A stretch of DNA of 64,000 bases from Forficula auricularia. Taxonomy: Eukaryota > Arthropoda > Insecta > Dermaptera > Forficulidae. Location of the stretch: contig JALMQS010000722.1 of the NCBI GenBank assembly GCA_024734495.1, positions 1,310,254 to 1,374,253 on the forward strand. The letters are read 5' to 3'. How positions within the stretch are numbered: position 1 is the stretch's first letter; the number at the start of each line of letters is the position of its first letter. Made by a program: the position numbers and the translations under genes. Shown piece by piece: positions 54,001 to 63,130 of the stretch. The notes beneath the pieces are model-generated. The model saw only the letters and a list, made by a program, of their open reading frames with translations. It was not told the DNA's origin and searched no databases.

Positions 54001-54631
54001 TATTAAATTGACTTTTTAATTTTTCTTTTGCGGGGGTTGTTGTTTCCAGAGGTGTCAATGTGCGAGGATGACGCCGTGCAGAGGAGTATGATCTCCAGTC
54101 CTGTCCAGCAGCAGGTGGTGGAGGAGCGTGCGGTGGTGGTGGCCAACTATCGGCCGGTGGTGGATCATCAGCAGCAGCAGCTGCCCGGCGGCGGCGGCGG
54201 CGAGTGCGTTGTCTGCTGGGAGGGCCTGGGGGGGCTTGTGGGTCCCCTCCTCGGCTGCCCCTCCTGTAACAAATTAATATGTGGCATGTGCGCGCCCCGG
54301 CTCCAAGCCGACACCTGCCCCTTCTGTCGTGCGCCCCTGCCCTTCCGCCTCAAGTCCAATCGACTTGCACACAGAATCGCCCGTTATGTCGATCTACCCA
54401 ACAGAATTCACAAGTGAGTCCGACTTATTAGCCCATTAGCCCATATTAGCCCATTAGAATCATCTGCAAGGGAGATCTAGAAATAGACAGACAGGGGAGA
54501 GCAATTGCAATGGAAATTAAACCGCCTATTAGCCTTCTAAAATTGAATCTTTATTTTTTAATAGCTGGATAAGTTTTTCAAATCAAGATTGCAAAAAGGA
54601 ACGGAATATACCTAAATACACAGTGGCGTAG
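41979..54631 (+). CDS. RING-finger protein gene (span; exons joined)
   Basis: Proposed join 41979-42002, 45164-45263, 54050-54413 and, less surely, 54565-54631. Phases agree at each junction, giving about 184 residues. The N-terminus (MLNSIKNWGKKLSSSRMLCA) leads through YDPRELPRPLRSDHE to a Gln- and Gly-rich linker (82-92). A RING-type finger follows with eight cysteines at 94, 97, 111, 114, 119, 122, 131 and 134 (C4C4 spacing, as in CNOT4-type RINGs), then a basic tail KSNRLAHRIARYVDLP. RINGs of this kind usually recruit E2 ubiquitin-conjugating enzymes; substrate and pathway are unknown. I do not recognise the ortholog. The introns are about 3.2 kb, 8.8 kb and 0.15 kb, the first two full of repeats. 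Further 3' exons beyond the window are possible. Confidence 0.6.
42045..43480. mobile_element. Foldback family C, copy 4, longest intact arms
   Basis: The left outer arm TGCTCAAATTGGCCCCTTGT returns as GGGCCCATTTGAGCACAATT near 43440. The centre is near 42765 (TTTATAGATATCCAGCATTT / ATTCTAGATATCTATAAATC). Arms are about 700 bp, including GACGCAACATTGTAGAAAAT and its complement near 43330. The first intron of the RING gene. Confidence 0.85.
43730..44100 (-). repeat. Two Penelope-like terminal motifs
   Basis: Minus strand at about 43790-43820: GCCGAAGATGAGAGTGTGAC then AGATCGAAATGTC. At about 44041-44079: ATCCTGAAGAAGGAGGTATA then CGATCCTTCGAATTGTC. Both have the CTGAAGA/CGAAGA ... CGAA(A) layout of Penelope-like ends, decayed. 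Confidence 0.5.
44285..44520. repeat. Inverted fragments of the Helitron-type tandem unit
   Basis: Two units facing each other: TTTCGACCAAACTCAACCAA ... CTAGAAATGTAAAAA and the inverse GGTCGAAAGGGCTAGAATTT ... GGATCCACAGAATATG. Same family as 57790-58140. Confidence 0.6.
44517..44830. repeat. Family B unit, reverse orientation
   Basis: CTTAAGAGAAAGTGTCCTTT through CTGAAGATGGGTTGATAGCC (44636) to CACCTTGCACCAACACCACA. It is the reverse complement of 14850-15290, and its outer flank also matches 20853-20880. Confidence 0.75.
45164..45263 (+). CDS. RING gene coding exon 2
   Basis: Acceptor TTTTCCTGAACAG ending at 45163 and donor GTATTA at 45264. 33 codons (GKKLSSSRMLCADLEATIYD then PRELPRPLRSDHE) plus one base. 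It is unlike the flanking repeats in composition, and its phase joins exon 3 as E-V-S-M-C. Confidence 0.65.
45470..46399 (-). mobile_element. Helitron-like element, minus strand, 3' end degraded
   Basis: On the minus strand it starts TCTATTTATATAAAATTAAG at 46399, then the same block order as 57368-58703: CACGCCAAATTTTGG, the GAAAATTATCAAATAACTC block, tandem units, and the G-rich tract (C-rich on +, 45490-45765). A canonical CTAG end is not found. The Pro-rich frame 45335-45787 is translation of this C-rich tract. Confidence 0.65.
46400..46801. repeat. Short palindrome and AT-rich sequence
   Basis: GTTAATCAATTATGTCGCAT (46401) is matched by ATGCGACATAATTGATTAAC (46514), with arms of about 60 bp. 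The rest is AT-rich with the recurring phrase AAAACTATGACTTTTCATGA. Confidence 0.6.
46802..47478 (+). repeat. Dispersed repeat E, copy 1
   Basis: Starts TTTTTACTTTACCATACAGG and ends CCACATCAGAACACGTCAG. Close to the right end is TTGTATGGTAAAGTC, the inverse of the left TTTACCATACA. Copies at 50857-51440 (+) and 61189-61778 (-), with fragments at 45296 and 60160. No conserved protein. Confidence 0.8.
47479..48117. other. No recognised feature
   Basis: Contains a G-rich patch near 47640-47720 and a GC-rich patch near 48010-48075 (GGGGCTGATGCCTTCGGGGA) of unknown origin. Short open frames in both directions lack splice or domain support. Confidence 0.45.
48118..48834. mobile_element. Foldback with Tc1-like termini
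   Basis: CACTGTGCTGCAAAAAAAAA and TTTTGTCAAACAGTG are the outer ends. Arms of about 330 bp share CTACGCTGATTCTCATGCAA and AAACAGCTTCCTCTTTGATT with inverses near 48735 and 48590. The centre is near 48470. The end resembles that of the Tc1-like relics next to it. Confidence 0.8.
48835..49577 (+). pseudogene. Tc1-like transposase relic, copy 1
   Basis: Frames in turn give EEVAQAVVALINDGRSY, then RYVAQRLHG, then TAVEQIQQRLLQTRQVN, then WTIRRRLWELGLIDKE. These are the ordered landmarks of a Tc1-like DNA-binding and early catalytic region, but several frameshifts, stops and a large internal loss have ended it. The right end TAAGTGTTCCACTTGTTTTG CACTAC is the TIR. A one-base difference from copy 2 lies near 49237. 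Confidence 0.8.
49578..50140. other. Mixed-composition spacer
   Basis: Contains (GGAC)n near 49866 and a comparatively GC-rich stretch at 49850-49965. No frame, splice pair or repeat partner is convincing. Confidence 0.4.
50141..50750 (+). repeat. Dispersed repeat H, copy 2
   Basis: A direct copy of 38025-38622 with few differences; here the GGAT/GTAT tetranucleotide tract near 50362-50402 is longer. Confidence 0.85.
50857..51440 (+). repeat. Dispersed repeat E, copy 2
   Basis: Same start and end as 46802-47478 with an internal deletion of one tandem unit. Confidence 0.8.
51584..52308 (-). pseudogene. Tc1-like transposase relic, copy 2
   Basis: Inverted copy of 48835-49577. Its TIR starts CACTGTAGTGCAAAACAAGT at 51584. 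It has one 90-codon open frame (51700-51972) because it lacks a one-base deletion seen in copy 1. That frame is a mosaic of transposase reading frames with a Leu run from (CTA)n, not a functional protein. Confidence 0.8.
52319..53706. mobile_element. Family A element with a foldback inserted
   Basis: Left tip GTCGGGTGAGTTTTTTTATC, right tip AAAAACTCACTCGGTA. The arms match 26833-28034. The 52633-53130 foldback sits in the left half. Confidence 0.85.
52633..53130. repeat. Foldback with two Penelope-like hairpins
   Basis: Arms of about 215 bp from ATTGAAAGTAATGGAAGGCA to TGCCTTCCATTACTTTCAAT; loop near 52860-52905. Each arm has CCTGAAGAAGGAGGGAAAAA then TCCTCCGAAACGTCGG (right arm at 52978). 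GGAGG and CCTCC can pair between CTGAAGA and GAAAC. The two halves are therefore head-to-head copies of a Penelope-like terminal unit. Confidence 0.85.
53715..53995 (+). repeat. Dispersed repeat R2, copy 2
   Basis: Direct copy of 1300-1600 ending 50 bp before the RING exon 3 acceptor. Confidence 0.7.
54050..54413 (+). CDS. RING gene coding exon 3 with the RING finger
   Basis: Acceptor TGTTTCCAG ending at 54049 and donor GTGAGT at 54414. It encodes residues 42-162. Cys pattern: C-x2-C-x13-C-x2-C-x4-C-x2-C-x8-C-x2-C, a complete RING with Cys in place of the usual His. A run of Gln and five Gly precedes it. It is markedly GC-rich compared with the window, typical of a host exon here. Opposite-strand frames are shadows. 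Confidence 0.88.
54565..54631 (+). CDS. RING gene possible last exon
   Basis: Pyrimidine tract TTTATTTTTTAATAG ends at 54564. It completes the split codon and reads WISFSNQDCKKERNIPKYTV A, stop TAG at 54629-54631. The last few codons enter a repeat-like block (GTGGCGTAGCCAC), so this may be chance and the gene may continue elsewhere. Confidence 0.3.
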
Positions 54632-54689
54632 CCACAGGGGGGGGGTCAGAACCCCCCTCCCCCAGGCGAGGCTCATGGGATGAGTAACG

Positions 54690-55850
54690 GCAAACCGTTT
54701 CTTATGCCAAACTGACCGTAATTAAATATATTTCATATAGCGGATCCAAAAAGTGGTGCAGCTTACATTAATTTCGAGAAAATGTTGTTTTTCTAGGATC
54801 GTTTAGTATGGTGTGTGTATGCCAAATCTAAGTTTGCGGCCTCGAAAGTGTGGGGGACAACTTTCGGTGGCCAAAAAACCTCGAAATTTTCGGACTTTTT
54901 CAAGATTTTCGCTTATAACTCGAAAACGGTCCATATTTTGTAAATAACCGCCCTATAGTAAATTATAGAAGATGAAATTTCGCGTCGATTAAAAAAAAAT
55001 GCAAAAGTAGTTTGATTTTTAAAGGGGATCCAAAAAACAGCCCCCCGGACCGCTTTTGAATATCCCAAAAACTCGCACTTTTTCGATTTTTCCCATTTTG
55101 ACAATGAAGGAGCACGTTTCCGACAAAGACCATTCTATATACTTTTAAATTAGATTAAATTTGCTACAATTAAAACAAAGTTTCATCTTAATTGAATAAA
55201 TGGTAATCCGTGCCGCAATGATCTGAATCCTCAAAAGTGTCATGGAAAATGCTGGATATCTATAAAACTAAGATTTAAAAAAAAAAGTGATCCAAGTAAA
55301 CGTTCAAGTCAACAATATATCCTAGAGAATGAGATAGGAATTAAGTTTCTAGGATGAGTGGTTTTCATTTTATGAAGGAAAATCTGCGATTTTTTTTGCA
55401 AAAAATTTCAGTTTTTTAAAACTTCAACCTCATTGCGGCACATGTTACCATTTATCCAATTAAGATGAAACTTTGTTTAAATTGTATTAAATTTAATCTA
55501 GTTTAATAATGTATAGAGTGGTCTTTGTCGAAAACGTGCGCCTTCATGGTCAAAATGGGAAAAAAATCGAAAAAAGTGCGAATTTTTGGGAAATTCAAAA
55601 CTGATCCGGGGGGCCTGTTTTTTAGATCCCCATTAAAAATCGAACTACTTTTGCATTTTTTTAATCGACCCAAAATTTAGTCCTCTTCAATTACTATAAG
55701 ACGGTTATTTATCAAATGTGGACTGATTTCGTGTTATGAGCGAAAAAGTCCGAAAATTTCGAGGTTTTTCGGCCACCTAAAGTTGTCCCTCACACTTTCT
55801 AGGTCGCAAACTTAGATTTGACATACCCACGCCAAACCAAACGATAAACG
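54690..55850. mobile_element. Foldback family C, copy 5
   Basis: The outer left block TAGTATGGTGTGTGTATGCC returns near 55825 (GACATACCCACGCCAAACCA). Arms share GGTCCATATTTTGTAAATAA, CCCAAAAACTCGCACTTTTT and ACAAAGTTTCATCTTAATTG. The centre is near 55215. TTTCTTATGCCAAACTGACC at the edge recurs alone at 63556. The 54913-55104 and 55799-56059 frames are arm sequence. Confidence 0.8.
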
Positions 55851-56402
55851 CGTGTAATAAAACCTAAAACTGGCGGAGCCAGCAGGACGCAATACGCGCG
55901 CTCCTGGGTCACCAATGGTTGTCTAAATCCAGGCGCTGCCATTCCGTGCTGCTCTCTTCTGGTCTTTTTGTGAGTTATCAGATCATAGTGATAATTAGAG
56001 ACCGGATTCCTATGCAATTGCATATTTTGTTTGCAGCCACCTACGACCCATGGGATCAATTATCTATCCGAATCATGCATCTAGGATACTGCAAGGGCGG
56101 ATCTAGAAATTTTTTATTGGGGGGGCGATATTAAAAAAAAATATGAGAATATATCAATATTTTAAATGTATTTTAGTAGGAAAGTTACGCTTACATTCTA
56201 AAGAAATATTACACTTATACCAGGGGCGGTACCACACTTTCATTTTAGGAGATTATGTACCGGCACCCCCTCCTGGGGGGGGGGGGATTTTGGACTTCAT
56301 AAGTAGTTTTCAGAGGCGATTTTGACCCTCTCTAAAATTAAAACAAACAAAAAGAGGGCATGAAGAAGGGGAAAATATACAGGTTTACCTACCTATTAAA
56401 TG

Positions 56403-57323
56403 TACTAGTGTACCGGAAAAGTCATTACCGGTTTTTTCGAAAAAAAACCACGTAATTTTTAAGAAAATGGAAAATTTATTTATTCAAAGTATTGGCCATT
56501 TGATTCTATACATCTTGCCCATCTTTCTGGCAATTTATGGATGCCATCCCAAAAAAACTGTTTGTCCTTTGAGCAAAACCATTCATCGAGCCATTTTCTA
56601 ACTTCTTCGAAATTGGCGAAGTGCTGCTCTGCAAGCGCGTGTCCCATCGATGCGAAAAGTTGATAGTCGGACGGGGCAAGGTCTGGAGAGTACGGCGGGT
56701 GCGATAATATGTCCCACCCAAGTGCTTTCAACGCTTCCTTGACCGGTTTTGCTTTATGAGACGGCGCGTTATCGTGTTGTAAAATCACTTTACCGTGTCT
56801 TCGGGCCCATTCTGGACGTTTTTCGATCAATGCGTGGTTCAAATTGATCATTTGTTGTCGGTGTATTGTTTTTTCAATTGTTTTTGAGTTTGGGTTGGGT
56901 CTTCATCCAATAACTCCTGTAGTTTCGCATCTTCAAACTTTTTTGGTCTACCAGAACGTTCTTTATCTTGCACATCGAAATCACCACTTTTGAATTTTCG
57001 AAACCACACCTCACATGTTTTTAAGGTTAAAGCATGCTCACCGTAAGTTTCTACCAGCAAACGATGACTTTCAGCGGCTTTTTCTTTTGATTAAATAAGA
57101 AAAGTAATGCGTGCCGCAAATGCACGTTTTCAGGCATGAAACTTGACATTTTCAAAGAGGTATAAATCTATGAAGGTGTTACTTTCGCAAAATATAACAT
57201 GTATAGCTTTGAAGCTTGATGTCAGTAGAATAAAATGCATATGTGTCAAATCATAACATTGCATACTTAAGCCTAGCGACATCTGTTAGAAAAACCGGTA
57301 ATGACTTTCCGGTACACCTGGTA
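56403..57323 (-). mobile_element. mariner element, internally deleted
   Basis: Ends GTGTACCGGAAAAGTCATTA and TAATGACTTTCCGGTACAC are inverted, with TA on both sides. About 0.92 kb against a usual 1.3 kb. The sequence carries a minus-strand transposase pseudogene. Confidence 0.92.
56480..57149 (-). pseudogene. mariner transposase, frameshifted and missing first catalytic Asp
   Basis: The start is at 57149 (MSSFMPENVHLRHALLF). A one-base loss near 57080 shifts the frame before LVETYGEHALTLKTCEVWF. That piece (57060-56851) holds the HTH region and ends at the deletion. The second piece (56851-56480) has HDNAPSHKAK with the second Asp and YSPDLAPSDY with the third Asp, and the usual ending CIESNGQYFE. 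The catalytic-core segment with the first Asp is deleted at about 56850. The sequence looks most like the mellifera subfamily. Confidence 0.92.
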
Positions 57324-57789
57324 TATAATACTATACTTGGACTATAGTTCACTAATTGAGTTGTTAATCTATATATAAAATTAAGGTTTTGTCTGTACAT
57401 TGGTCCAAATCACGCCAAATTTTGGTTGCACACGTTTCAAGCAAAGTTATGAACGAAAACACCCTCAACGAAATTCCTGTCTGTATGTCTGTCTGTCTGT
57501 CTGTCTGTTTCAGTGGTTTCCGCGAAAAGTTGCTCACGATTCACGTCAAAACGGCTGAAGGGATTATTATGAAATTTCATATTTGTATCAGAGGTCTTCT
57601 AACTTACGTTTTTAGCTATATAACGTTTTGATATTTTGACCCCAAAAGGGGTTTGGGGGGTGCACGAATGAAAATTATCAAATAACTCTTAAACTATTAA
57701 CTCTACGGGAAATTTTATAATGAGCAAAGTTGTAGGGGATGTGATTTCTGACAACTTTTGTTTAAAAAAATTCCCCCCAAAAACCACCC

Positions 57790-58140
57790 AAAAAGGGGGG
57801 AAGGAGAAAAATATATAAATTCTTGCCCTTGGAGCAAACTCAACCAAATTTTGTATACATAATCTGTAGGCCTCTAGAGAGCTAGAAATGCAAAAACTAA
57901 CCACCCAAAATGGGGGGGGGGGGGGTCAAAAAATGAAAATTCTTGCTCTTGGACCAAACTCAACCAAATTTTGTATACATAATCTGTGGGCCTCTAGAGA
58001 GCTAGAAATGCAAAAACTAACCACCCAAAATGGGGGGGGGGTCAAAAAATGAAAATTCTTGCTCTTGGACCAAACTCAACCAAATTTTGTTTACATAATC
58101 TGTGGGTCACTAGAAGGCTAGAAATGCAAAAACTGGGTGC
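57790..58140 (+). repeat. Tandem repeat inside the Helitron, about 110-120-bp unit
   Basis: Three units marked by CCAAACTCAACCAAATTTTG, ACATAATCTGTGGG and GAAATGCAAAAACTAACCAC, separated by poly-G runs. The same unit recurs in the copies at 45780-45990, 47160-47400 and 62660-62900. Confidence 0.85.
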
Positions 58141-58660
58141 GGGGGTGGAGTGGGGTGGGTTAGGGCATGGGATGCGCGGAGTGGAATGGCGGTGGAGTGA
58201 GGGAGTATGGCGGAGTAGGGGGGGGGGGGGTGCAAGGTTGGTGGATGGGGGGTTCAGGTGAGGGTCCAGTGGCGTAGTGGGGTGGTACGGGGTGGGGGTC
58301 CGAGGTGGGGGGTGCAGGTTAGAGTGTTGAAGTGGTGGTGTGGGGGCGGGGGTTGGGGTGCTGGGTGGGTTTCGTGGAGTGTGGTGGGTTGGAGTGGGGG
58401 GTGAGGTTGGGGTTCGTGGGTTGGGGGCCCGAGGTGGGTGGGGTGAGGGTTGGGGTGGTGGTGTGGGGGCGGGGGTTGGGGTGCTGGGTGGGTTTCGGGG
58501 AGTGTGGTGGGTTGGAGTGGGGGGTGAGGTTTGGGTTCTGTGGTATGGGGGCGGGGGTTGGGCACGGGTTCATGGTGCGGGGGTAGGGGTGCTGGATGGG
58601 TCGGGGGGGAGTGTAGTGTGAGGGTGGGATTCGTGGGTTGGGGGTCCAGGGGGCGTGCCC
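58126..58660 (+). repeat. G-rich low-complexity tract in the Helitron
   Basis: About 530 bases almost only of G, T and some A/C, with many GGGG runs spaced 2-6 bases and an internal direct repeat (GGGTTGGAGTGGGGGGTGAG twice). High G-quadruplex potential on the + strand. Confidence 0.85.
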
Positions 58661-58804
58661 CCTGGCTAGGAAGAGGGCCGCCGAAGGCGGGCCTTGCAGC
58701 TAGTATTTAATAAATTGGTTGATACTCCTAATGTAAAATCGATATTTTTTAAAATTTAAAAAATGTTTAGTTACCGCTTCTTTAGTCCAGACAAATTACG
58801 ATTT

Positions 58805-59600
58805 AATTTCCAGGTAAAGATTTTATTGCTGGAATACCTTTATTGTTACTCCAGTATTACTACCCGAAGTTTTCCCCCAAATCTGTGTTGTGGAAATTTT
58901 TCTACGCGCCTCAAAATGAGAAAATTTCGGAGTTTTTTCAGTTTCTCTTGATTAACTCTAAAACGGCTTATCAAATCAAAAAGATCTTTATTAGATAATT
59001 TAAAGCTCTTTAAATTTCGGGTAAAATTATAAAAATTTCATCTATGTAGGTTCAGTAGAACCGCGACTAGCGCGTGTCAAAAAACAGTCTCCGGGATCAC
59101 TTTTGAATTTCCTAAAACTCGTAGTTTTTTCGATTTTTCCCCATTTTGACCATGAAGGAGCACGTTTTCGACAAAGACTACTCTATACAATTTTAAACTA
59201 GATTAAATTTTCTACAATGTAAATGAAGTTTCATATTAATTGGATAATGGTAACATGAGGTTGAAGTTTTGAAAATATGCAATTTTTTGCAAATAATCGC
59301 AGTTTTTCCTTCATAAAATGACTCATCCTAGAAACTTGATTCCTATCTCATTGTATAGAAAATTTTATTTACTTAAACGTTTACTTGGACCACTTTTTTG
59401 ATAAAACTCTTAGATTTATAGATATTCTACATTTTCCGCACAGGATATGATCCGAATCCTTTGTTTAAACTTTAAATTGTAGATATTCAGCATTTTCCAA
59501 GACAAGTCATGATCGGACCTCATTGCGGCACGGGATACCGTTGCCCAATTAAGATGAAACTTTGCCAATTTTTTTTTAGCCTTTTGGCAACTAATAGGTG
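58805..59600. mobile_element. Foldback family C, copy 6, decayed
   Basis: The left arm GGTAAAGATTTTATTGCTGG to TTGACCATGAAGGAGCACGT matches copy 2. Central sequence lies near 59410-59480 (TTTATAGATATTCTACATTT). The right arm is mostly lost. Confidence 0.65.
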
Positions 59601-61011
59601 GTCAGCACCAAATTTCGAAGAGTGGTTTATTGTGACCACCTAATAAGCATAATCCAATTTTCCGCTAAATTGGTAAAAATTGCCTATCTTTGAAGATCAT
59701 TTGTGACAAAACGGCTTAATTGATTTTAACTTTTAAGTTGATATCGGGCGTGAAATTTTATGCTCTTTCATTTTGATAAGAATGAAATTTTCTTTCAGAC
59801 GCATGGTTTTCGATTTATAAGCAAAATTCTGAAAAAAGTTCAAAATTTCTGTGGTTTTTAGGCCCTCAAAAATTATAAATGAACTAAAATTCATATCGCT
59901 CTGTGATTGGTGCTCAGACGATATGTCTGCCTCCTGGCTGCAAATGTGGCAAGTACTGGTGGCAAATTTTGTCTCTGCGAAATTTGAATATGACCAGGGC
60001 GATTTGGAAGTCTCGCTATGGGGGGGGGCGATAGCCCCTCCGCCCCCTGGATCCGCCCTTGTACAGATAAGAATAAATAAATATATAAAATAAAATATAA
60101 ATATTAATTATTTAATCTTGGAAAGAAGTAGAAGACGTACAAGTGGGAAAAGGAAGAAATACCATACAGGATATGATCAAGTACCTATTGTAATCGTGCA
60201 TGAAAAAATTTTGCTTCGGTTTTCAAAATATCTCAAAAACGGCTGGAACTATTTTAATAAAAAAAATTGAATAAAGTTAGGGCATTTTGGTCTACAAAAA
60301 AGCCCTCATGAGTAAAACATCGAAAAAATGATATTTTTCGAGATATAAATTGTTTTATCAAAATGTCTGTTTAGTCCGTTCTCAAAGAAATGTCTTTTGA
60401 ATTTTTTATCTCTAATGTTAAGAAAGGACCAAAGGACTTTTGAATTTTGATGTCTAAATAGCTTCTTTGAAATTTTAATGTAATGTTAAGAACATTTTGA
60501 GGTCTAAAGTTTTTGTGAAATTTTAATGTATTATTAAGAAAAATGATTATTGAAATTTTTAATCACTAAACTACAGCCTTCCAAGAAGGTAATGAATATC
60601 CCTTGAGTAACTTATAGAAAGGTTTTTATCTTTTGAGCAAAGCTCTCAAACTCCAATGTCTAAACCAAAACTGGTTCATTGTTTGCCTCGTTGGCTACAT
60701 GCCAGCCCCTACCTTCACCCTTCTACCAAACTTTTGTTCTCCTGAAAGCACAGTATATCCAGTAGGGTCTCTCTGAATATTTTACAGTTAGAGATTTTTA
60801 GAGAATTTTTTTTTTTTACAAATTTCATATCTCATATTTTAAGTTCATAAAATAAAAAAAAAAAAAAATTGTTATAAATTCCCTGGCGATTTGTTCGCCG
60901 TTTTTGGCCGCCTGCGTGCGACGCACGTGTTGCACTCCCGCCAGGCACGGGCCTGTATGAGGGGAGCGACCGCCCCCTCCGCCCCCCCCCCCCCCCGTGG
61001 ATCCGCCCTTT
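59601..61011. other. Unassigned sequence with repeat fragments
   Basis: Contains a repeat E fragment (about 60160-60400) and two GGATCCGCCC ends (60045 and 61000). A low-copy-looking stretch at 60400-60800 lacks any recognised feature. Confidence 0.4.
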
Positions 61012-61188
61012 GGGATACTGTGGGTTAAATTTTATACTGCTTATTTTTGTATATTTGAGTAATAATGCATAAAATTGCATATTTCGCGACAAATACAGAT
61101 GTTTTAAAAGAAACTTTTCGGAGAAAGAATTAAAAAAAAGAAGAAAAAAAACAAGGAGACACTAATTTCAATTCGAAGAAAACAATAA

Positions 61189-61778
61189 GCTGACGTGTTC
61201 TGATGTGGCCATCCACTTGACTTTACCATACAACCTTGCCCCTCACTTATATTTAATATATAATAAAATTATTTATAATCATCTAGGGGTGGGGGGTTAG
61301 TTTTTCCATTTTTCGACACCTGAGGGCCCACTGATTATGAATACAAAATTTGGTTGAGTTTGCTCAAATGGCCTAGATTTTTAATTTTTAACCCTCCCCC
61401 TCCACCCCCCTTAATTTTTTGTCGATATGCACCAAAATCTAATCAGCTCTTAATCTCAATGGACCAAAACTACGTGTGAAATTTGGTTTCGATATTCACA
61501 CTAGTTTTTGAGCTAGCTCGTCCACAAAAATTTGGTAACGCACAGACTAACTGACTATCAGACATTTTGACAAAACAATTATTATCTCGAAAAATATAAT
61601 TTTTTCGATGTTCACTTAATAGAGCTTTTTTGTAGAGCGAAATGCCATGATTTCGCTCAATTTTTTTAATCAAAATATTTTCAGCCGTTTTTGAGATATT
61701 TCGAAAAAAAAAGATGGAAAAAAAACACTTTTTTCATGCACTATTACAATACTTAACCATACCCTCTATGGTAAAATA
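61189..61778 (-). repeat. Dispersed repeat E, copy 3
   Basis: Reverse complement of 46802-47478 over its full length, from CTGACGTGTTCTGATGTGGC to the terminal ACCATACCCTCTATGGTAAA. Confidence 0.8.
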
Positions 61779-62320
61779 AAAAAATAGGCCTCAACGACAA
61801 GAGTGTAGTGTTGGACGGATTACAAAGGATGTAAACATAGCTAAAAAACAACAAAATCCACTTATTTTTCTTATTATTCAGTTGTACTTTCACTTGACTC
61901 TACTTTACTCGAAAATGCCCAAAAGTTTGCAATCTTTTTCTTTCAAAATAAAAGGGGGTTTTAAGTTACTTTATTATCTCCATTACCTCTGTGGATGTTG
62001 CCCGTTCCTTTTCATCGTATAAATCAATTTTAAGTGACCGTAGACATAATATCCTGAAGATAATTTAAAAAAATACTTGTAAACATAAATTATTCACATT
62101 ACAATCAAATTTTAATTATTTTTGAGATCCTTTGTTAATTTTTTTTTTTTTTAATGTCCTTCGGGTACTATAACCCATTCTAGCCATTGAGTGCTCGTGT
62201 GTGTGTGTCTGTGAAAGTGTGTGTAAATTAGTGTAGGGATCATATTTATAGCCGGTCAAATTTTGCATTCTTTCTTTATTAGTTCATTATTTGTATGTCA
62301 CTAGGAAGAGATCGTTAATA
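61779..62320. other. No recognised feature
   Basis: A T run at 62139-62152 followed by TGTCCTTCGGGTACTATAAC may be a reversed retroelement tail. (GT)n near 62194. Nothing else. Confidence 0.35.
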
Positions 62321-63130
62321 TCTATATATATAAAATTAAGGTTTTTCTGTACATTGGTCCAAATCACGCCAAATTTTGGTTGCACACGTTTCAAGCAAAG
62401 TTATGAACGAAAACACCCTCAACAAAATTCCTATATGTCTGTCTGTCTGTATATTTCCGTGGGTTCCGCGAAAAGTTGCTCACGATTCACGTCAAAACGG
62501 CTGTAGGGATTATTATGAAATTTCATATTTCCATCAGATGTTTCCTAACTTACCTTTTTAGCTATATAAAGTTTTGATATTTTGACCCCAAAAAGGGGTT
62601 TGGGGGAGCGCACGAATGAAAATGATCAAATAACTCCTAAATTATTAACTCTACGGCACGGGGAGGGTCAAAATATGAAAATTCTTGCTCTTGGACCAAA
62701 CTCAACCAAATTTTATATACATAATCTGTGGGTCACTAGAAGACTAGAAGTGCAACAACTAAAGACCCAAAATGGGGGGGGGGGGTCAAAAATGAAAATT
62801 CAAACCCTTAGAGCCAACTTAACCAAATTGTATATACATAATCTGTGGGTCACTAGAAGACTAGAAATGCAAAAACTGGGTGCGAAGGTGGAGTGATGGT
62901 CCGGGTGCGGAGGTGGGTTAGGGTATGGGGTGCGGGGGGTCCGGGGGGATGAGGGCGCGGGGGTGGAATGTGGGTGAGGGAGTAAGACGGAGTAGGGTGA
63001 AGGGGGTGGTGCGGGGTGGAGTCCGGGTGGCGTAGTGGGTGTGGGGGTCCAGGGGACTAGGCGGGGGTGGGGTACGGGGGTGGTGGAGCAGGGTGGAGAA
63101 GGGGGTTGAGGTGGGAGAGGGGGTTTGGGG
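62321..63130 (+). mobile_element. Helitron-like element, copy lacking a clear 3' end
   Basis: Starts TCTATATATATAAAATTAAG like 57368. It has the same block order, two tandem units (62660-62880) and a G-rich tract (62880-63130). A CTAG plus hairpin terminus is not found; the tract stops before GATTTTAGAGCATAAAAA. Confidence 0.65.

Larger units (their letters stand above)
57368..58703 (+). mobile_element. Non-autonomous Helitron
   Basis: It begins TCTATATATAAAATTAAGG after A and ends CTAG (58700-58703) before T. A hairpin at 58675-58693 (CCGCC-GAA-GGCGG plus outer GG/CC) lies 6 bases upstream of CTAG. These are the canonical Helitron hallmarks (A|TC...CTAG|T). There is no Rep/helicase. The interior holds tandem units (57790-58140) and a 530-bp G-rich tract. 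The Gly- or Pro-rich frames within it are artefacts. Confidence 0.8.
56092..61011. mobile_element. Possible composite element with GGGCGGATC ends
   Basis: Left AAGGGCGGATCTAG and right GTGGATCCGCCCTT are inverted and each is followed inward by a G (C) run. Flanks AGGATACTG (56083-56091) and GGGATACTG (61012-61020) agree at 8 of 9 bases, a 9-bp duplication as in MULE-like elements. A mariner, a Helitron and a foldback lie inside. An additional right-type end at about 60040-60056 complicates the picture. Confidence 0.4.

Noticed and set aside
58254..58621. Several Gly- or Pro-rich frames on both strands
   Set aside because: All lie in the G-rich tract of the Helitron, where stops are rare in any frame.
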